Shown here piece after piece: positions 9,800-23,028 of a stretch of 64,000 nucleotides of DNA. Origin of the DNA: Acanthosoma haemorrhoidale (taxonomy: Eukaryota; Arthropoda; Insecta; Hemiptera; Acanthosomatidae); assembly GCA_930367205.1 (NCBI GenBank), contig OV884011.1:169705226-169769225 (forward strand), given 5' to 3'. Made by a program: the position numbers and the translations under genes. The notes under the pieces were generated by a model. The model saw nothing but the letters and a program-made list of their open reading frames with translations. It was not told the origin of the DNA and ran no database searches. Position 1 is the stretch's first letter, and each line of letters begins with the position of its first letter.

Positions 9800-12700
9800 T
9801 AAGAATATAGATAACAACACTGAATTATGCTCTCATGAACTTTTGATTTCAAAAATTTGAGTCTTTGGTATCCTAGTTGTGTCAAAATTTGGGAAAATTG
9901 AAATTTAGTGCTAAAATTTTATAAAATAAGATCTAAAATGTTTCATCATTTAATGTCAGCATACATATTTAAAGAGATAACAGTGTTTTTTAAACAATTG
10001 TATTACTTATTTTTTTTTTCTGTTTTGTAATATAAAATAAAGATCTTTTTCTAAATTTGATAAACTATACCGCAGGTAAAAGGAAAACAAAATAAAATCC
10101 CTGCATAACTTCATTCGATGTAAGTTTCTTCTCCAACAGCTAGCTGGCTGCTCAATGTCAGTGCTTAGCAACCATGCACTGCAGCTCAAGCTGATGATAT
10201 ACAATTACTAATAAATACATTAAAGGGAATGACTTTGATAAATGTGTTTAAATTTTCTTGGAAGAGTTCAAAAAACTAATAATTTCACTACTATTCACCA
10301 AAGCTCAAATAATAAATAAATAAAAGCTCAATATTATTCTAAACCTGAATCATTGTATATTAGTCATTATCCATGAAAAATATAGTCGATGGTAAGCTAT
10401 AAAAAAATATGGCATGATCTACAAAATGTTCATGTAAAATGCCAACTAAAAATTATTAAAAGTATAAAAATTATGTTAGTAAGGTTCATTAACGATTTCA
10501 GTCTGGGTCCCTCCCAGTTAGCGATATTGAAACACATTAACCTCAAGACTGGTCTTCACCCCTGGTCCAGAAATTAAAACTTCACATGAATTCTTGCTTA
10601 TAGGTTTGCCATAAGCTAGTTCATCTTGTATGCCACTAGCTGAGCTAGTTTACCCATTGGCCTTTTCATCTCCTATGTTTCCACTATGTAGGTACTCCAA
10701 TTTAAAATGAAACATATTATTAATACAACAAAATTATTCAGGTCTCAAAATCTCTATTATTGACACCATTAATTGTTAAATGTAAATTGGTAATATACTG
10801 TACCTTTAATAAAAAAAACAAAAAATTAAGTCTTTGAAACCATTCAAGAAGATACCCTGGCCCATCTCTATAGTAGCAATTATTTTTTTATTCATTATGC
10901 TAATTGTTTACATCCTCAAACACAATTAAGGGAATTAAGAGGGCTTTATTATCAAGGGGCCAAAATTTATTAACAGAGCTTTACGACATAAAAATAAACA
11001 CTTTTTACTTAACAAGCAGGGTTGAACCTGCCAAAATTAAGAAAATTTAATAACCACTTATGAAGATTGGACATAATTAAAAAAATTCAAAGCTTTGAAT
11101 AAATTATAAAAATATTTCAGCTCCTTTTTTATACATTAGGCTCTTTTAAAGATGTTTTGATTTGATTTTTATGTTTACATAACAAGATTTCAAGATTAAA
11201 ACTGTTTTAGTTGTGTTCCTATAATTATCATTTGGTCCGGGTTACAACAAGAGTTTAGTCAGGTGAATAAATAGTTAGCATTATCAGCATTATGTTGTGT
11301 ACTGAAATAATCTTGTGAGGATGGCTGCAAAATAACATTTTCATCACATATACAGTTTAATGGTCTAAAAAAAGTTCATTAAAATAAAAAAAAGTAAGGC
11401 CAGTAGAGCAAGTTTTAAAGATAACATTTATATTTCTTTTTGTTTATGAAAACTTTTAAATGATGTTACCTATTAACATATTAGTCAGTGACCACTAGGC
11501 AGGAAGAGAAAAAATAATAATAATAAAATCCTGGAGGACAGTCTTTCAAGCCACCTTTTTCCACTACAATTCACTTACCACAAAATTGAGCTTTTACCAG
11601 GGTAGCCCAATGACCAAAACTAAAAGAGGATTGGCATTGCAGTACTAATTAAACACATTGTATTGATGAACTTTGTATTAATCAACATTATGTATGTTAG
11701 TAATTGCTTAACAATCAACCTCAAAAAGTTTCTTAATACAGATTGAGTTGGTCTGAATTCATAATCTTTACTTTCCCTGTTGAAAACTTTTTGCTTGAAG
11801 CTTGGGGAATATAGCATTTTAATATTTTCAATTATCTCTTTTTCAGTTATATCCTTATTAATTCATCTAATGAAACCTTTTTTCTCAAAAATATAATGGG
11901 GGAAGTACACCATAAAATTTTTTTCCGCAAGTTTTTCTAATGGAACACAACTTGGTTTCAGCACTTTCTATAAGCACACATTAAGTCCCTAAAGTCCATC
12001 ATTTCAGCCATAAACATGAGATTTTCTACTCATTTGTTGACAGAGTTAATAACATCCCCCTACATGGAGAAACCCACAAGATAGAATTCTATCTAGAAGG
12101 TCTATAGAAGATATTGCACTGGTAAACGGATACTGTAAAGATATAGTACAGAAGATACTAAAGAAAAAAAAAATGAAAGATCAACAGAACAGAACCAAAT
12201 TAGGCACATTAACAAATGTGGGAATTGTAGACAAAAGTCTGGAATAGGAGTGACATTGCAAAATCAAAATTCACCAAAATGATAAATTCCACAGCCAAAA
12301 GATCCAATACCAATATCAAACTTCGTATTGATGAACATTATGTATGTATGTATGTATGTAAGTTATTGCTTAACAATCAACCAATATGATAACTTTCATC
12401 CATGCCAATGAAAAAACAAAAAAAACCTTCTGGATTGTCGATCAGTTGCTAGATATGACAAAGAACAACATCAACATCGAAATGATCATATATCATGATT
12501 ATGAATATGAATATTTTCAGCATTAGCGTTAAATTAAGCAGTGATTATTAGTAGATAATCTTAAAATCTACAATTAATAAACATAGTTCAAATAATTAAA
12601 TTTGCTGTGTCATTATAAAAGTAATTATTGATTAACACTTAAACCATTTAAATTTAATTAAAATTTTTTAAATGAATTAATCTACCTTTTTAAAAAAGAA

Positions 12701-13650
12701 TATTTCAGTTGATACAAAAAATAATAAACTATTGATGAACAAAACTTGGGATTTGCTTATGTAGATATAGATATCTTCATAGATCATAGATATTTTATTT
12801 TTATAACCCTCCCATTAATACAAAAAGTAGTCGATACAAGTATTGGCTCACCTCTCCAACCTTGGTGATCCAGCTGAATCAACTCCAGCTGCCATTGATA
12901 CACAATTAAGAGCACACAGAGTGAATCAGGATCACTGGTGACCCTTCTGATTCTGATTCATCGGTGAAGTTGTCAATTATTAATTTTTCATATATACCTT
13001 TTTAATCTAAGAGTAGTTTGAAATTTTAATAACAGTATACCTGTACCTTTGCGTGTTTAATTACCTGTAGTACCTGAAGAGTCAAGGGTTGGTATATTAC
13101 AACAGTAGTCCGAGTATCACCCAGCTGTTCTATTCTGTATCAGCTACAAAAGAGTATCAGTATCACTTGTTACATCATATAGGATATTCTAGTACCTACC
13201 CAAGCCTAATTCGTTTACATTCACATGAAAAATATTCCTGCTATCGGTGAATAGTGATCGCCATTTTGTAGCTTATTGCTTTCACACATCCATCGGCAGT
13301 CTTCTACCGTTCCATTCTTTTCATATCAATATAAGCCACTTGTATACTTTTATAAGAACTATTATGTAATTTATTCTTTGTGACGTTGAGTCTTACTATT
13401 GTTATTCTCAGTTGTAATGATCTTTGCTCCCTTTCACGAATCACTGATTTAAATGATCTATCAAATGTTTTTTGTTTATCCTTCATGGGGTTGTAGAGTG
13501 GGAAATTCCCAATAAGATTGCTTGTCCAAATATATTTTCTATTACCTTAGTAGTTTAGTAATTAAAAAATCTTTTAATTAGAAATGTGAACATTTTCAGA
13601 AGAAAAGCAATAATTTCAGGGTTGTTAATTTAATAATAATATTAAATGCA
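9800..13650. other. Intergenic, AT-rich, no gene recognised
   Basis: Only short frames occur, with no recognisable domains. It contains a TATG microsatellite (12339-12361) and a short direct repeat sharing TTGCTTAACAATCAACC at about 11704 and 12364. GTF2H2 transcription on the minus strand probably ends near 13650. Confidence 0.4.
12339..12361. repeat. TATG microsatellite
   Basis: About five and a half uninterrupted copies of TATG. The sequence around it matches 11680-11721, where only about one and a half units are present. Confidence 0.9.
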
Positions 13651-13667
13651 GATGACATAACAAAACA

Positions 13668-13673
13668 TTTATT
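13668..13673 (-). terminator. Candidate polyadenylation signal for GTF2H2
   Basis: AATAAA on the minus strand, about 400 bases past the GTF2H2 stop codon at 14076, followed by a T-rich stretch further upstream in plus coordinates. Other AT-rich variants lie between 13860 and 14040, so the real site is not certain. Confidence 0.4.
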
Positions 13674-14075
13674 GCTCAGTTTTTTCTGTACAATATTTAC
13701 ATATCGAAGTATTCCATAGAATCACAGATAACTTCAGAAAATGTTTACAATGCACCTATAAATGCAGTACATGACTCAGATAATAATTTTTTAGTGTGCA
13801 GTAAACTTATTTTTTTTTGGAAAAGGTATATTTGTATGAAATCAGGGGAAAACATTATTAAGTTATTTTCGAAAGTAGTAAAAAATAAAAAATAAAAAAA
13901 TGTATACAAACATAAAATAGAACACCCTTTATGTACTAAAAATATAAAAAAAATCTATTTACAGTCTGGAAATATATATATAAAAACATATACTTAAACG
14001 TAACAACAGTTCTTAATGATACTAATAAATTAGTCAATAAAATAAAATTAAGAGTAAAAGTAAGACTAGTGTTTA

Positions 14076-17000
14076 CTATGATTCCGACGTTAAGGCTTGG
14101 TATGTAAGTTGATTTGTTGAACAGCCCGGGCAAGTGTGTAGAGAGTCATGAATGAACATGTCACAGTCCAAGCAGAACACCTCACAACACTTTTCACATT
14201 TGTAGACCTATAAGCACAAGATTAATTTTAATATTCTGAAGACAAAAAGTGTAAATGAAATAGTCTTACACTACTAACAATGATTTCAATATAACTTGTA
14301 ATTTGTGTTTGTGCCCTAAAAAAATAATTCTGTACATCTTTTATTTAATTTCCATTTATGAGATGTGACTACCAAGAGACATTTTTTAAGTTCGTTAAAA
14401 ACCTGCATTAGCTTCACTTACATAATTATTACCAAGAGAGGAAAAAAAAAAAGGCTAAATTTCATATCAACTTCAACCTAATGCAAAGTATACTGGGAAT
14501 GATGTTAAATCTTGAATTAATGATTAACCTGTTTATCGATAGCTTTGAACTCCACGCGACAGCCAAAGCAGACCGAAGTTCTATTTTGTTCGATGGAGAT
14601 TGGAGTAAAGGGTTGAACAGGAAATAGATGGTGATAAGATCTCGCGAGATGAGGTGCAGATACCAGTGTCAAACCGCAGACTTTGCACTCTGCCGGCAGT
14701 TCACAGTACTTGCTTCTGCACTGAGGGCATAAATATCCTCCGCCATCCAGTTTGCTTGCTTCCTCGCAGTCCAAATGACTGTTAACAATATAAATATAAA
14801 TTAAAAGCTAATAGTTCGTAATACAGTTTCATGCATAATACAAGCTAACAACATAAGACTGCATGATATTGTCACACAAAAAAACTAGGTATATATGAAC
14901 TGATCATAATACACCCACTATCCTTGATAACTTTTCCTCAAAATTTCATAAGAAATGATCTACATCTATCGTTAGCAAGATCATTATTCAAAATTAGCTA
15001 AATAATCGAGAAAATTATTTTATGTATGGTCCTTTCTCAGAAATAACTGTTTAAAGAGAGTAAATAAAAAATAGGGGTTCTTTCTCACTTATTATCCTCA
15101 ATATCTCATAAAGGGTTTACTTGACAAAACAAATCTGTAGAAAATTGTTTTCAAAATTGAAAGTTTTCAATTGATAGTTATTTGCCATGGTAACAGAATG
15201 AAAAAAACATTTTACTTTAGAACACAATCTCAACAAAATCCTCATGAGCAATTCCGCAGGCAACAACTAGTATTTTTAATATGAGAGAGTGAATAAGATA
15301 TTCTAAATAGAATACGGATGAGGCTTTCAATCACCTATTTCTCAATTACGACAGATTGTAACTGTTTTTTTTTCAAATAAAAAGTTATATATTATTATGT
15401 TTTTTATCTTTATTGTTTTCTTTTTAAATTTAATCTGGGGTTTTATAGAGGTTCAGTTAATATAAAAAAGAATTCTGGCAAAAGGAAAATTGTTTATTTA
15501 CAAATTGATTCATGAGTTACATGTAAGTTATAAATTTACAATGTTAAAAAAAATAAAGTTACAATGTACCTTACTATAATATTGGCCAGTTTTACTAAGT
15601 TGTGTTCTACGCATGGTTGTTCTTTGTGCTTCGTTGTCGTCTTTGTCTCGAGCGTGGCTGCCTGGTGGTGGCCTCGGGCCTCCCACGACGATCGTACCGG
15701 ACAAGCCCACCTTGTCTCGTCGGCGGGTCCTAGTGAATGAGAGCGATCTCTTGGCCATCCTCGCTTTTATACTCTCTGTTGCCATCTTGGATCTTTTAAC
15801 CTCTTTGGTTTTCCAATGCCGGTTGTCTCATATATTATTAACTTTTCTTGTTTTAAAGTTAACCAATCCAATATTAAATTATTTATATTTAATCCTTGAT
15901 ATTATTTATATGATAAATATTAATAGTAGATATAACGGCAACAAAAACGTTCATCCCTTCATAGCCATGAACCACGGGTCGTTTTTACGTTCTTTTATGC
16001 TTGCTAATTTCGAGTTTATATCAAAAACAACATCAAAACTCACACATCTAAATATCACAACAATATTGTTGTGATATTTTATTGTTATGATTTTTAATAG
16101 TGTTTTTATTTATAAACTCAAAATTAGCGGGCATAAATGAACGGTATCGCGATTCGTTGCATAATCTCTACCATAAATATTAATAATATAAATAATGTCA
16201 ATAATTTAATATAAATATTTTATTTTATAAACTACGTAAATTAAGCAAAGTATAAATATCCGACCAATCAAAGAGGCCAATAGATCAAGATGGCAACGAA
16301 AGGTCACTGGTGTTTGACCCGGCATGAGAGCAGAAGAACACTCTTTCATCAGGAACCAACAGAGGAGGGACTCCAGCCCAGGTAGCGACCCAAGCTACGG
16401 CCTCGTAGTGCACGAGGAGATCAGCCCTTTTCACTTTCACCCGGCACGAGAACAAAGGACGCTCCAGTAAGACGATCCGGATCATGCGATGCAGCTTAGA
16501 GGAAGACAATCCGAATCACGCAATAGAAGACGACCACCGAAGAAAGCAACACAAAGAAACACTGGCCAGTATAAATACGTAAATTTAGTTTTAACAGTAT
16601 TATTTATTGCGTACGTAGTTAATTTGTATATTAATTTTAATGAACATATGTGTAAATAAACCATTATTCCTTTTGCCAGAAGTTTCCTAATTTTTATTAA
16701 CAGAACCTTGAGATAACGTAAAAGTTAAATATAAAGTTATTAATTATATGAAAAAATATATAATTAAAATATATATAAATAATAAATAGTTGAATAATAT
16801 ATTATGAAGCTCTTATCTTGGTTGCAATAAAACAAAAATTAATTTCACTTATAATTTCTTTATATCTCAGGTGAGGTTCTTGACAACCAAACATCTTCAT
16901 GCAAAAAATAAAAATTAAACATTAGAGACATTTACAGTTTTTGATTAGTTCAATAATTTTTTGTCGAATGCTTGTCTTGTTCCATTCAAGCATTGTGTTT

Positions 17001-20000
17001 TGTGATTATGATGCTCCAAATTAAATATTGCACAATCCACCTGTAGACTACGCACAAATGATGTATTATTTTCTATGATGGCCTGTGATGCTAAGAGGTA
17101 ATACAAATAAATATGACGTTAGACCCGTGTAAGGGCCCTCACATCAATTATGTTTGATCATCCGCACATTGATGCACATATCCTCCACATCTTTCTTCTC
17201 ATAAATTCTACAACTGACCACCTCTTCCTTTTCCTCACTCCACACCTTCCCACTCCAGTAACTAGCAACAACTTTCTATATCCTCGTCCAGATTCAATCT
17301 CTAACCAACAGCAGTTCTCCACAACTCTCACCAATTCACCCCTTTCCGCTGCATCTCTCGCATCACCCCTTCCTTTAATGTCCCATTTTTTCCCGCACTT
17401 CTTAGAAATTAAAATAACATTACAATATAAAGACATATTAGAAGGGAGAATGACTAGAAATAATTACAATTATATAACAAAATTGAAGAGTTCAATTTAC
17501 CACATGCACATTGCAAGATAGGTGGTCTTGTTGTCTGTGGGGGCATGATGAGGGAAGCCCATCTTGACAAGTGCACTGCTACTATGCTCCGCTGCAGCTT
17601 GAGGAGGTAAAGCATGCGATGATAACAGATGTTTAAAATGTACATCGTCCAGCACAACTCCATAATCACCACCAGTGATCATACATAAGGATTTGCACAG
17701 TCTTACGTCTGCTGATAAACCAATGATAGATGCTCTGATGTTAGCAGTTTTTAACTTCTACAAAAGCAAATAAATTTCTAAAATGATAAAATATAATATC
17801 ACAATTAGAGCTATCAAAATTGTAGAATACCTGTATAGTAATGTTAATATCGCCAGGATCACAAGTTGTCAAACTACCCATGATCACCAGTATTTCCCTG
17901 ATGGCATGGCTTGGCATATGCTTCAATGAAGAAAGTGCTAATTCTAAAGCATTTTGTAAGGAAGGTTCTCCACTACAACTGTTTTGCTGTCCAAAATTAG
18001 ATTTTAGAACTTCCACATGCTTCTTATAGTTGCCAGATAGTTCTGTTATCTAAAAACAATTGAAATATATTGATTAAATAACTCTTTGTCATTGTAGCAT
18101 TCTAAAATTAAATTGTTAGATTGTCTGTGGCGGCACACTTTTTAAATTTGATGAACATTTATACAATATTGAATGAGAATTGAGCTAGACTACAAAATAT
18201 GATCCTCAGATTTATCACCCACTAACAAATGCATATGAGATCTGAATTCGATTGTTTGTTAGCTTCTTTGGATTGAGAAAAAATTAATACTGATGAAGAA
18301 TTCTTAAAATTTTCAATGTGTTAACAAGGAATGTTTTGAAGTATTATTTTATACTTCAATTTATAACATAGAAATTGATAGAGTTTAAATATAATGTATA
18401 CTTGTAAATCATAACTTCTGTTGGGAAGCCAAAAATGGCTATAAGATTTTGTTTTTGCATCATAGACCAGCTTTATCAACTTTTCATTCTGAAGGATTTT
18501 TAATCGTCGTTAGTATGACTAAATTGGCATACCACTTCACCAAGGGGTAGGTAGGCTATGTACAGTAGCTCCCTTTTCCAACACTTGTGTAGTAATTTGA
18601 TTCTGGGTAGTAATTTTATCATGAAATAAAATTATTTCTCAGGGTAGGATTTAAATCACTAAGCTTCTATTTCACTGATGCCCTTGGTTAATGGATAGCT
18701 CATCAAGAGGTCATCAGCCATGAATTTCAATTCCTGCGCATCAATTAAAGAGTTTCAGTAATTTCAGTAAGTTGAACTAGAAAGTATCCCATCCCTAGGC
18801 TGTGTCGAAACATATTTAAAGCACATCGACTATTTTTTATTCTTCATTTGGGCCCTTATTCCCTTTTATACTCCCATTAAGAAAGAAAAAATCACTGCCA
18901 GTGTAAAGATTTGAACCCAGAACTTTCATATCATAAGGTTTACAGTTCTAAAATGGAAATGCACAAATGCTTTGGAAATCTACACAGTAGCACAACAAAT
19001 ATTTTTGGATGTAATCCGACATCATTAAGACAATGAAATGTCTGCTTTTTTTATTGATTCTAGATGACATCATCTAAAACCATATCCAATTGAGATTTAG
19101 TAATTAAAAAGACATGTGTGCCATGATATACATGTAATAAACTCAACTTTACCCGTTTCCAACCCATTATTAAGTAATTTGCAATAATTATAAATTTATT
19201 TCATTTCCATACATATCGAAGTAGATGATTTGCAAAGTACATTAGGGTGTAAATAAATTAAATATCCTACAGCAACTTTATCAAGACAATTCCAATTTTT
19301 TTTTTTAATAAATAATTTAACACAAATTAGTCCGAGTCTACACCATATTCTTTACACAGCAAAAAGTATTGGTAAAATTATATATACTCAAGAAAAGAAT
19401 TATTATTTGCCAATCTGAAACCAGGTAATGCCTAATACAAGCTATATCTGAAAGTGGGGATATTTCTCCCTACTGGCCATAAACCTCGTACAACCACACT
19501 TAAGGTTAATGGATGTTCTAACTTGTTAGTTTACCTAATCAAAAGGAGCAATTTGTCATTCAGTCCACAGGCCTATTGTAAATTAAAGGTAGTAACCAAT
19601 GTCATAGACAACTATTAGTCATAGTCTGAAATTAGAACTAGATACATGAAAATAATTTAATAGTTAAGCAGGTACCAGGTAGATCACAAACGTTGAATTA
19701 AATATATATTGGTGGAAGGATGGGGCAGATCTTTTGCTGATGAGGGAAATTTTTCCTGATTCACAGTGTGTTATCTCGGCCTCACTAATAAACTGGCCCA
19801 TGATCACTACATTTCAGAACACCGGATTAGGCATACTTTATCAAAGATATAAAAAGACACTTTACTTTAACTTTATTAAAAATCTTGGACGGAGAGGTCA
19901 AGTACAAGCAAGACTGTGGACAAAATGGGCCTTTGGTCCAAATTTACCAACTCCAACCTGGGAATGTAGATGTTATTTTGTAACTGATCCACTTAGTGAA

Positions 20001-20600
20001 CTCAGGATCCCCACTCTCGCTAGAAAAATCTGGGTAAATATAAATAGCCCTATAAATAAATAAGTGTCCTAACAAACATAATACTTATAATAACAAACCT
20101 TCTCAGCACGCTTATTCCTGCTAATTATAAATCCAAGTTGACTAAGAGGATTTTCGTACAAGAATTCTTCAATGAAACTTTCTAAAAGCTTTAAAATAAA
20201 ACAGACATAAGTAAGGCAATCTAAACTGAATATATAAATTAAACAAATCAAGTATTAACTTTTAGTGCACATAGCTGTCTTGTAGGTTTAAGATCTTGAT
20301 CACTCATAGCTTCAGATGCATCAAGTATAACATACATATGTCTCATCATACCCAGCCTTGTATGGCCTTTTCTCTCCATTTGAGCTTTTCGCTTGGCGCG
20401 CTGAATAATTTCAGCAACTGAAGCTTCCAAATTTCCTTTATCATCTTCTTGTATTGCCTCCCTAACATTTATTATTCAGTCAATATAAAATAAATTTCGA
20501 ATGAACACTGTATACCACATTTCCTGCTACAAAATACTCACCAAGTTTTCTCATAACCAGTTTCCCACCGGTATTCTTTAACATCATCATCATCGGCCAT
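14076..20600 (-). CDS. GTF2H2: TFIIH subunit p44 / Ssl1 (general transcription factor IIH subunit 2)
   Basis: Seven coding exons on the minus strand: 20600-20542, 20461-20260, 20188-20099, 18049-17831, 17757-17501, 14778-14529 and 14207-14076. They total 1209 bases, close in frame and give 402 residues, close to the usual p44 length near 400. All introns are GT-AG with matching phases. The start is the [12 protein letters not shown]et. A von Willebrand A fold begins at about residue 62 ([12 protein letters not shown]) and runs through [12 protein letters not shown] and [15 protein letters not shown]4 zinc finger follows at residues 293-310 (CPQC, CKVC), with [21 protein letters not shown]-terminal C4C4 RING-like domain uses C346, C349, C363, C366, C371, C374, C385 and C388. 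In the known family, p44 binds and stimulates the XPD helicase in TFIIH for transcription and nucleotide excision repair. The gene is head to head with the chromodomain gene. Confidence 0.95.
14779..17500 (-). other. GTF2H2 intron 5 (2.7 kb) with foldback
   Basis: Intron between the exons ending MC and beginning HLDCEEA; the Cys codon is split. It contains the 1.2-kb inverted repeat at 15473-16681 and a CT-rich plus-strand stretch at 17150-17400 that I could not identify. Confidence 0.85.
15473..16681. mobile_element. Giant imperfect palindrome / foldback element
   Basis: The left arm reads TTCTGGCAAAAGGAAAATTG and the right arm ends with the reverse complement of TTCTGGCAAAAGGAATAATG. Further inward, matched inverted blocks include GTTTATTTAC, TGGCCAGT, GTTGCCATCTTG, CCTCTTTG, TATTAAATTATT and GCTAATTTYGAGTTTATA. 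The centre is a perfect 30-bp palindrome at 16050-16079 (half: AAATATCACAACAAT). The arms are about 590 bp each, diverged most in their GC-richer middle. No transposase or RT is present. Each arm alone resembles an LTR or element end with a polyadenylation-like motif, so it could be two related termini in inverted orientation or a foldback transposon. The short open frames inside have no known domain. Confidence 0.8.
18050..20098 (-). other. GTF2H2 intron 3 (2.0 kb)
   Basis: Intron between ...NKRAEK and ITELSGN. A weak tRNA-like T-arm (GGGTTCAAATC on the minus strand, near 18925) may be a SINE trace. Nothing else was recognised. Confidence 0.8.
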
Positions 20601-23028
20601 TTCTAAAGAGCAGTATAGTTAAATAAACAATTATATCAGTAATTCTCAGGTTTTAATTAATAATTGACTAAACACTGAATTGAAAGCAAAATGAAGCAAT
20701 TATACCTACTGTGTTTATGAGGAGGTTATTAACTGGTATAACCTGGTCGATTATAGCCTTTCAGTTTTGGTGCAACAATTGTATTTTTAGGGTTCTTTGT
20801 CTATTCTGCTCTGATGTTGTCAACTTCAAAATGAATATTCAAACCTATAATTTGCTGATACAGCTATCTTTAAGCTGCTAAGTAATATCCAGTTGCGGAA
20901 ATGTTCTGACCAAAAGAACCAATTTTTGACTTGTTACTATAGTGGCAGGGATGGTTTTACAGTTGACTTGGCATGCATTTTTCAATTCAAATTAATTAAT
21001 TTGCAATATTTACATTAAAAAAAATCTCATACTCATTTGAAATGCATTTTAGATCGCTTTAGAAGAACTTACTTTTCATTGATTTCAATCCTGACTAAGT
21101 TTGATGTCAATTCAGATAAATTGGACATATTCCTATTTCCCACTGAAATATTTTATTCAATTAAATTCTACATAATCATTGTTTTTGTAAAATATTTGTT
21201 TTAAACCTTAAAAATTGTCCATTTAGTTAATTTGTTTCTGATTCCACTTCTTAGCTATGAAGTAAGTTAATGTTACAGGTTTTCTTTTATATAACTTCTT
21301 CTACTCCTTTTGCCTATAAACAATTAAAACTATCATTTGGCTGAAATATCCTACCCCCTTCTGTAATTTTTGTCCACCAAATTGGTGATTAAAAGGGAAT
21401 AATGAAAAGTATTTACATCTTTACTCTATGTCCTCTTCGGCCATCCCTGCTAAATCTCGGACACCTGCTTATCTTATAATCACAAGGGGCCTCAACAATG
21501 AGAAACTATCAAACGATACAAACTACTTTCTTTGCCTTGACAAATGCTAAACTATCCATAGAAAACTAGAGACTGATCCGTCTGATAGCCATTTTTTTCT
21601 CAACAAGTCACCATTCACTTTGATCTTAATGTTCCTTTCGCCCAATAACTAGCCATATCCAGTTAACAGGGTTTCCACTCCTGCTTCCCTGATCAACCTT
21701 GTCTCTATTATTATTGCAGCTTCAAAAGAAGGTGGCTGAAGTCGGTAAGGCTCACAATAGTTTTTAAATAGGTGATAGAGTAATATTTCATAGACATTAC
21801 ATTCAAAGTTACTCAAACAATAAATAAGTGTCTGCTTATTTTAGAAGATATGTCCTTATCTGAGGTTTTTTTTGAAATGTATAATGCCAAGGCCTAGTTT
21901 CAACCCGCTCTCAAACTCCACCTTGAGTTCTTGAAGTGCATCTTTTGAACATCTGTTCTAATGGATCATTTATCTAGTTTCTCAGCTGATAGGGAAGTAA
22001 ACACCAGTTCCTCTCTAGACATCCTCGTTAAAGGCTACCAATAGTCAGTATTATGAACAAGGGTAACATATACCATGGTTTTCTCCCATGTCAACCTTGG
22101 CAAACCAAACCGATGCCTAAGATGGCCTGTGACCACTTACAAAGCAATTAAATGTAATTACTATGTATGTGACAAATGCAGTAATTTGTCTAATGATAGT
22201 TTTTCCTCATAAAAAGTAACAAGATCTTTTATAACCGATGTCTTCACTGTCAATGCACACTACTTAATATATAAAACTATTCTAAAAAATAAGTTGATCA
22301 CTTGAAACTAAATAGTAAGTTTTTGTTTTTAATCCAAGAATGGTCTGTCATTCACAGATGCAGCATTTTAAAATATCTGCTCATGATTTCAAAAATGGCG
22401 GTTTATTGTATTTAGTTAGGAATAATGCCGCAATGACGCGGCGCTGGGATCGTAAGATATGACGCTTTCGACGTCCATTTTACCTTTTGTCGACTTCGTA
22501 GTATACAACGAAAAACAGTTCAATTTTCGTCAAGCATTGTTATAACTAATAGGCGGTAAAGACCCTCAAAATTTGCTTTCGATAAATTTTTTATATAGTT
22601 GTATTTAGTTAAAATAGCGCTCTCTATAAATTTTATAGCTAGTACCACTGCTGATTTCATTCATTTTGTATAATAGAAGAGCGTTATACTGATGGAGTAA
22701 TGTGGCTGTATGTTAAAATAGGCAGTCATGAAGTTTGGCATGAGCGGGAATTATTTTAGTATGGGTGTCAAATCATACCCATATTTAATTTCAAAGTGGA
22801 ATGATATTAGATAAATCTTTCATTATATTGTGACTTAATATTTACCTTTAATTTTAAATTTTATAGTTGGTATTGAGAAGTGGTTTTGAGTGATGGCATT
22901 AGTTCTAGGATTTTTAATGTATTGTTTTCAAAGTATAACAGTACAACATCTAGCACTGAAGAGAATTATCATTAATTATACTATAAAAATAACATATATT
23001 TTAGGCTGCTTGATGAATAAGTGAAGCA
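20601..23028. promoter_or_regulatory. Divergent intergenic spacer between two start codons
   Basis: It lies between the GTF2H2 start (20600, minus) and the chromodomain start (23029, plus). Both ATGs are preceded by a pyrimidine-poor but usable AG (TTTAG before AAATGG in GTF2H2; ATTTTAG ending at 23003 for the other), which suggests 5' untranslated exons further away. The patch 22390-22560 has several CpGs (ATGCCGCAATGACGCGGCGC) and an AAAATGGCGG motif like a YY1/pho site. A shared bidirectional promoter there is an inference. The rest is AT-rich without recognised elements. Confidence 0.4.

Noticed and set aside
15613..16074. 153-codon open frame
   Set aside because: It lies wholly in the left arm of the foldback, has no known domain and ends in the central palindrome; chance frame.
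17150..17521. 123-codon open frame in a CT-rich stretch
   Set aside because: Lies inside GTF2H2 intron 5 and reaches antisense into an exon; low-complexity composition explains the openness.
18895..18960. tRNA gene
   Set aside because: Only a T-arm-like piece (GGGTTCAAATC) is present; no A box or acceptor stem.
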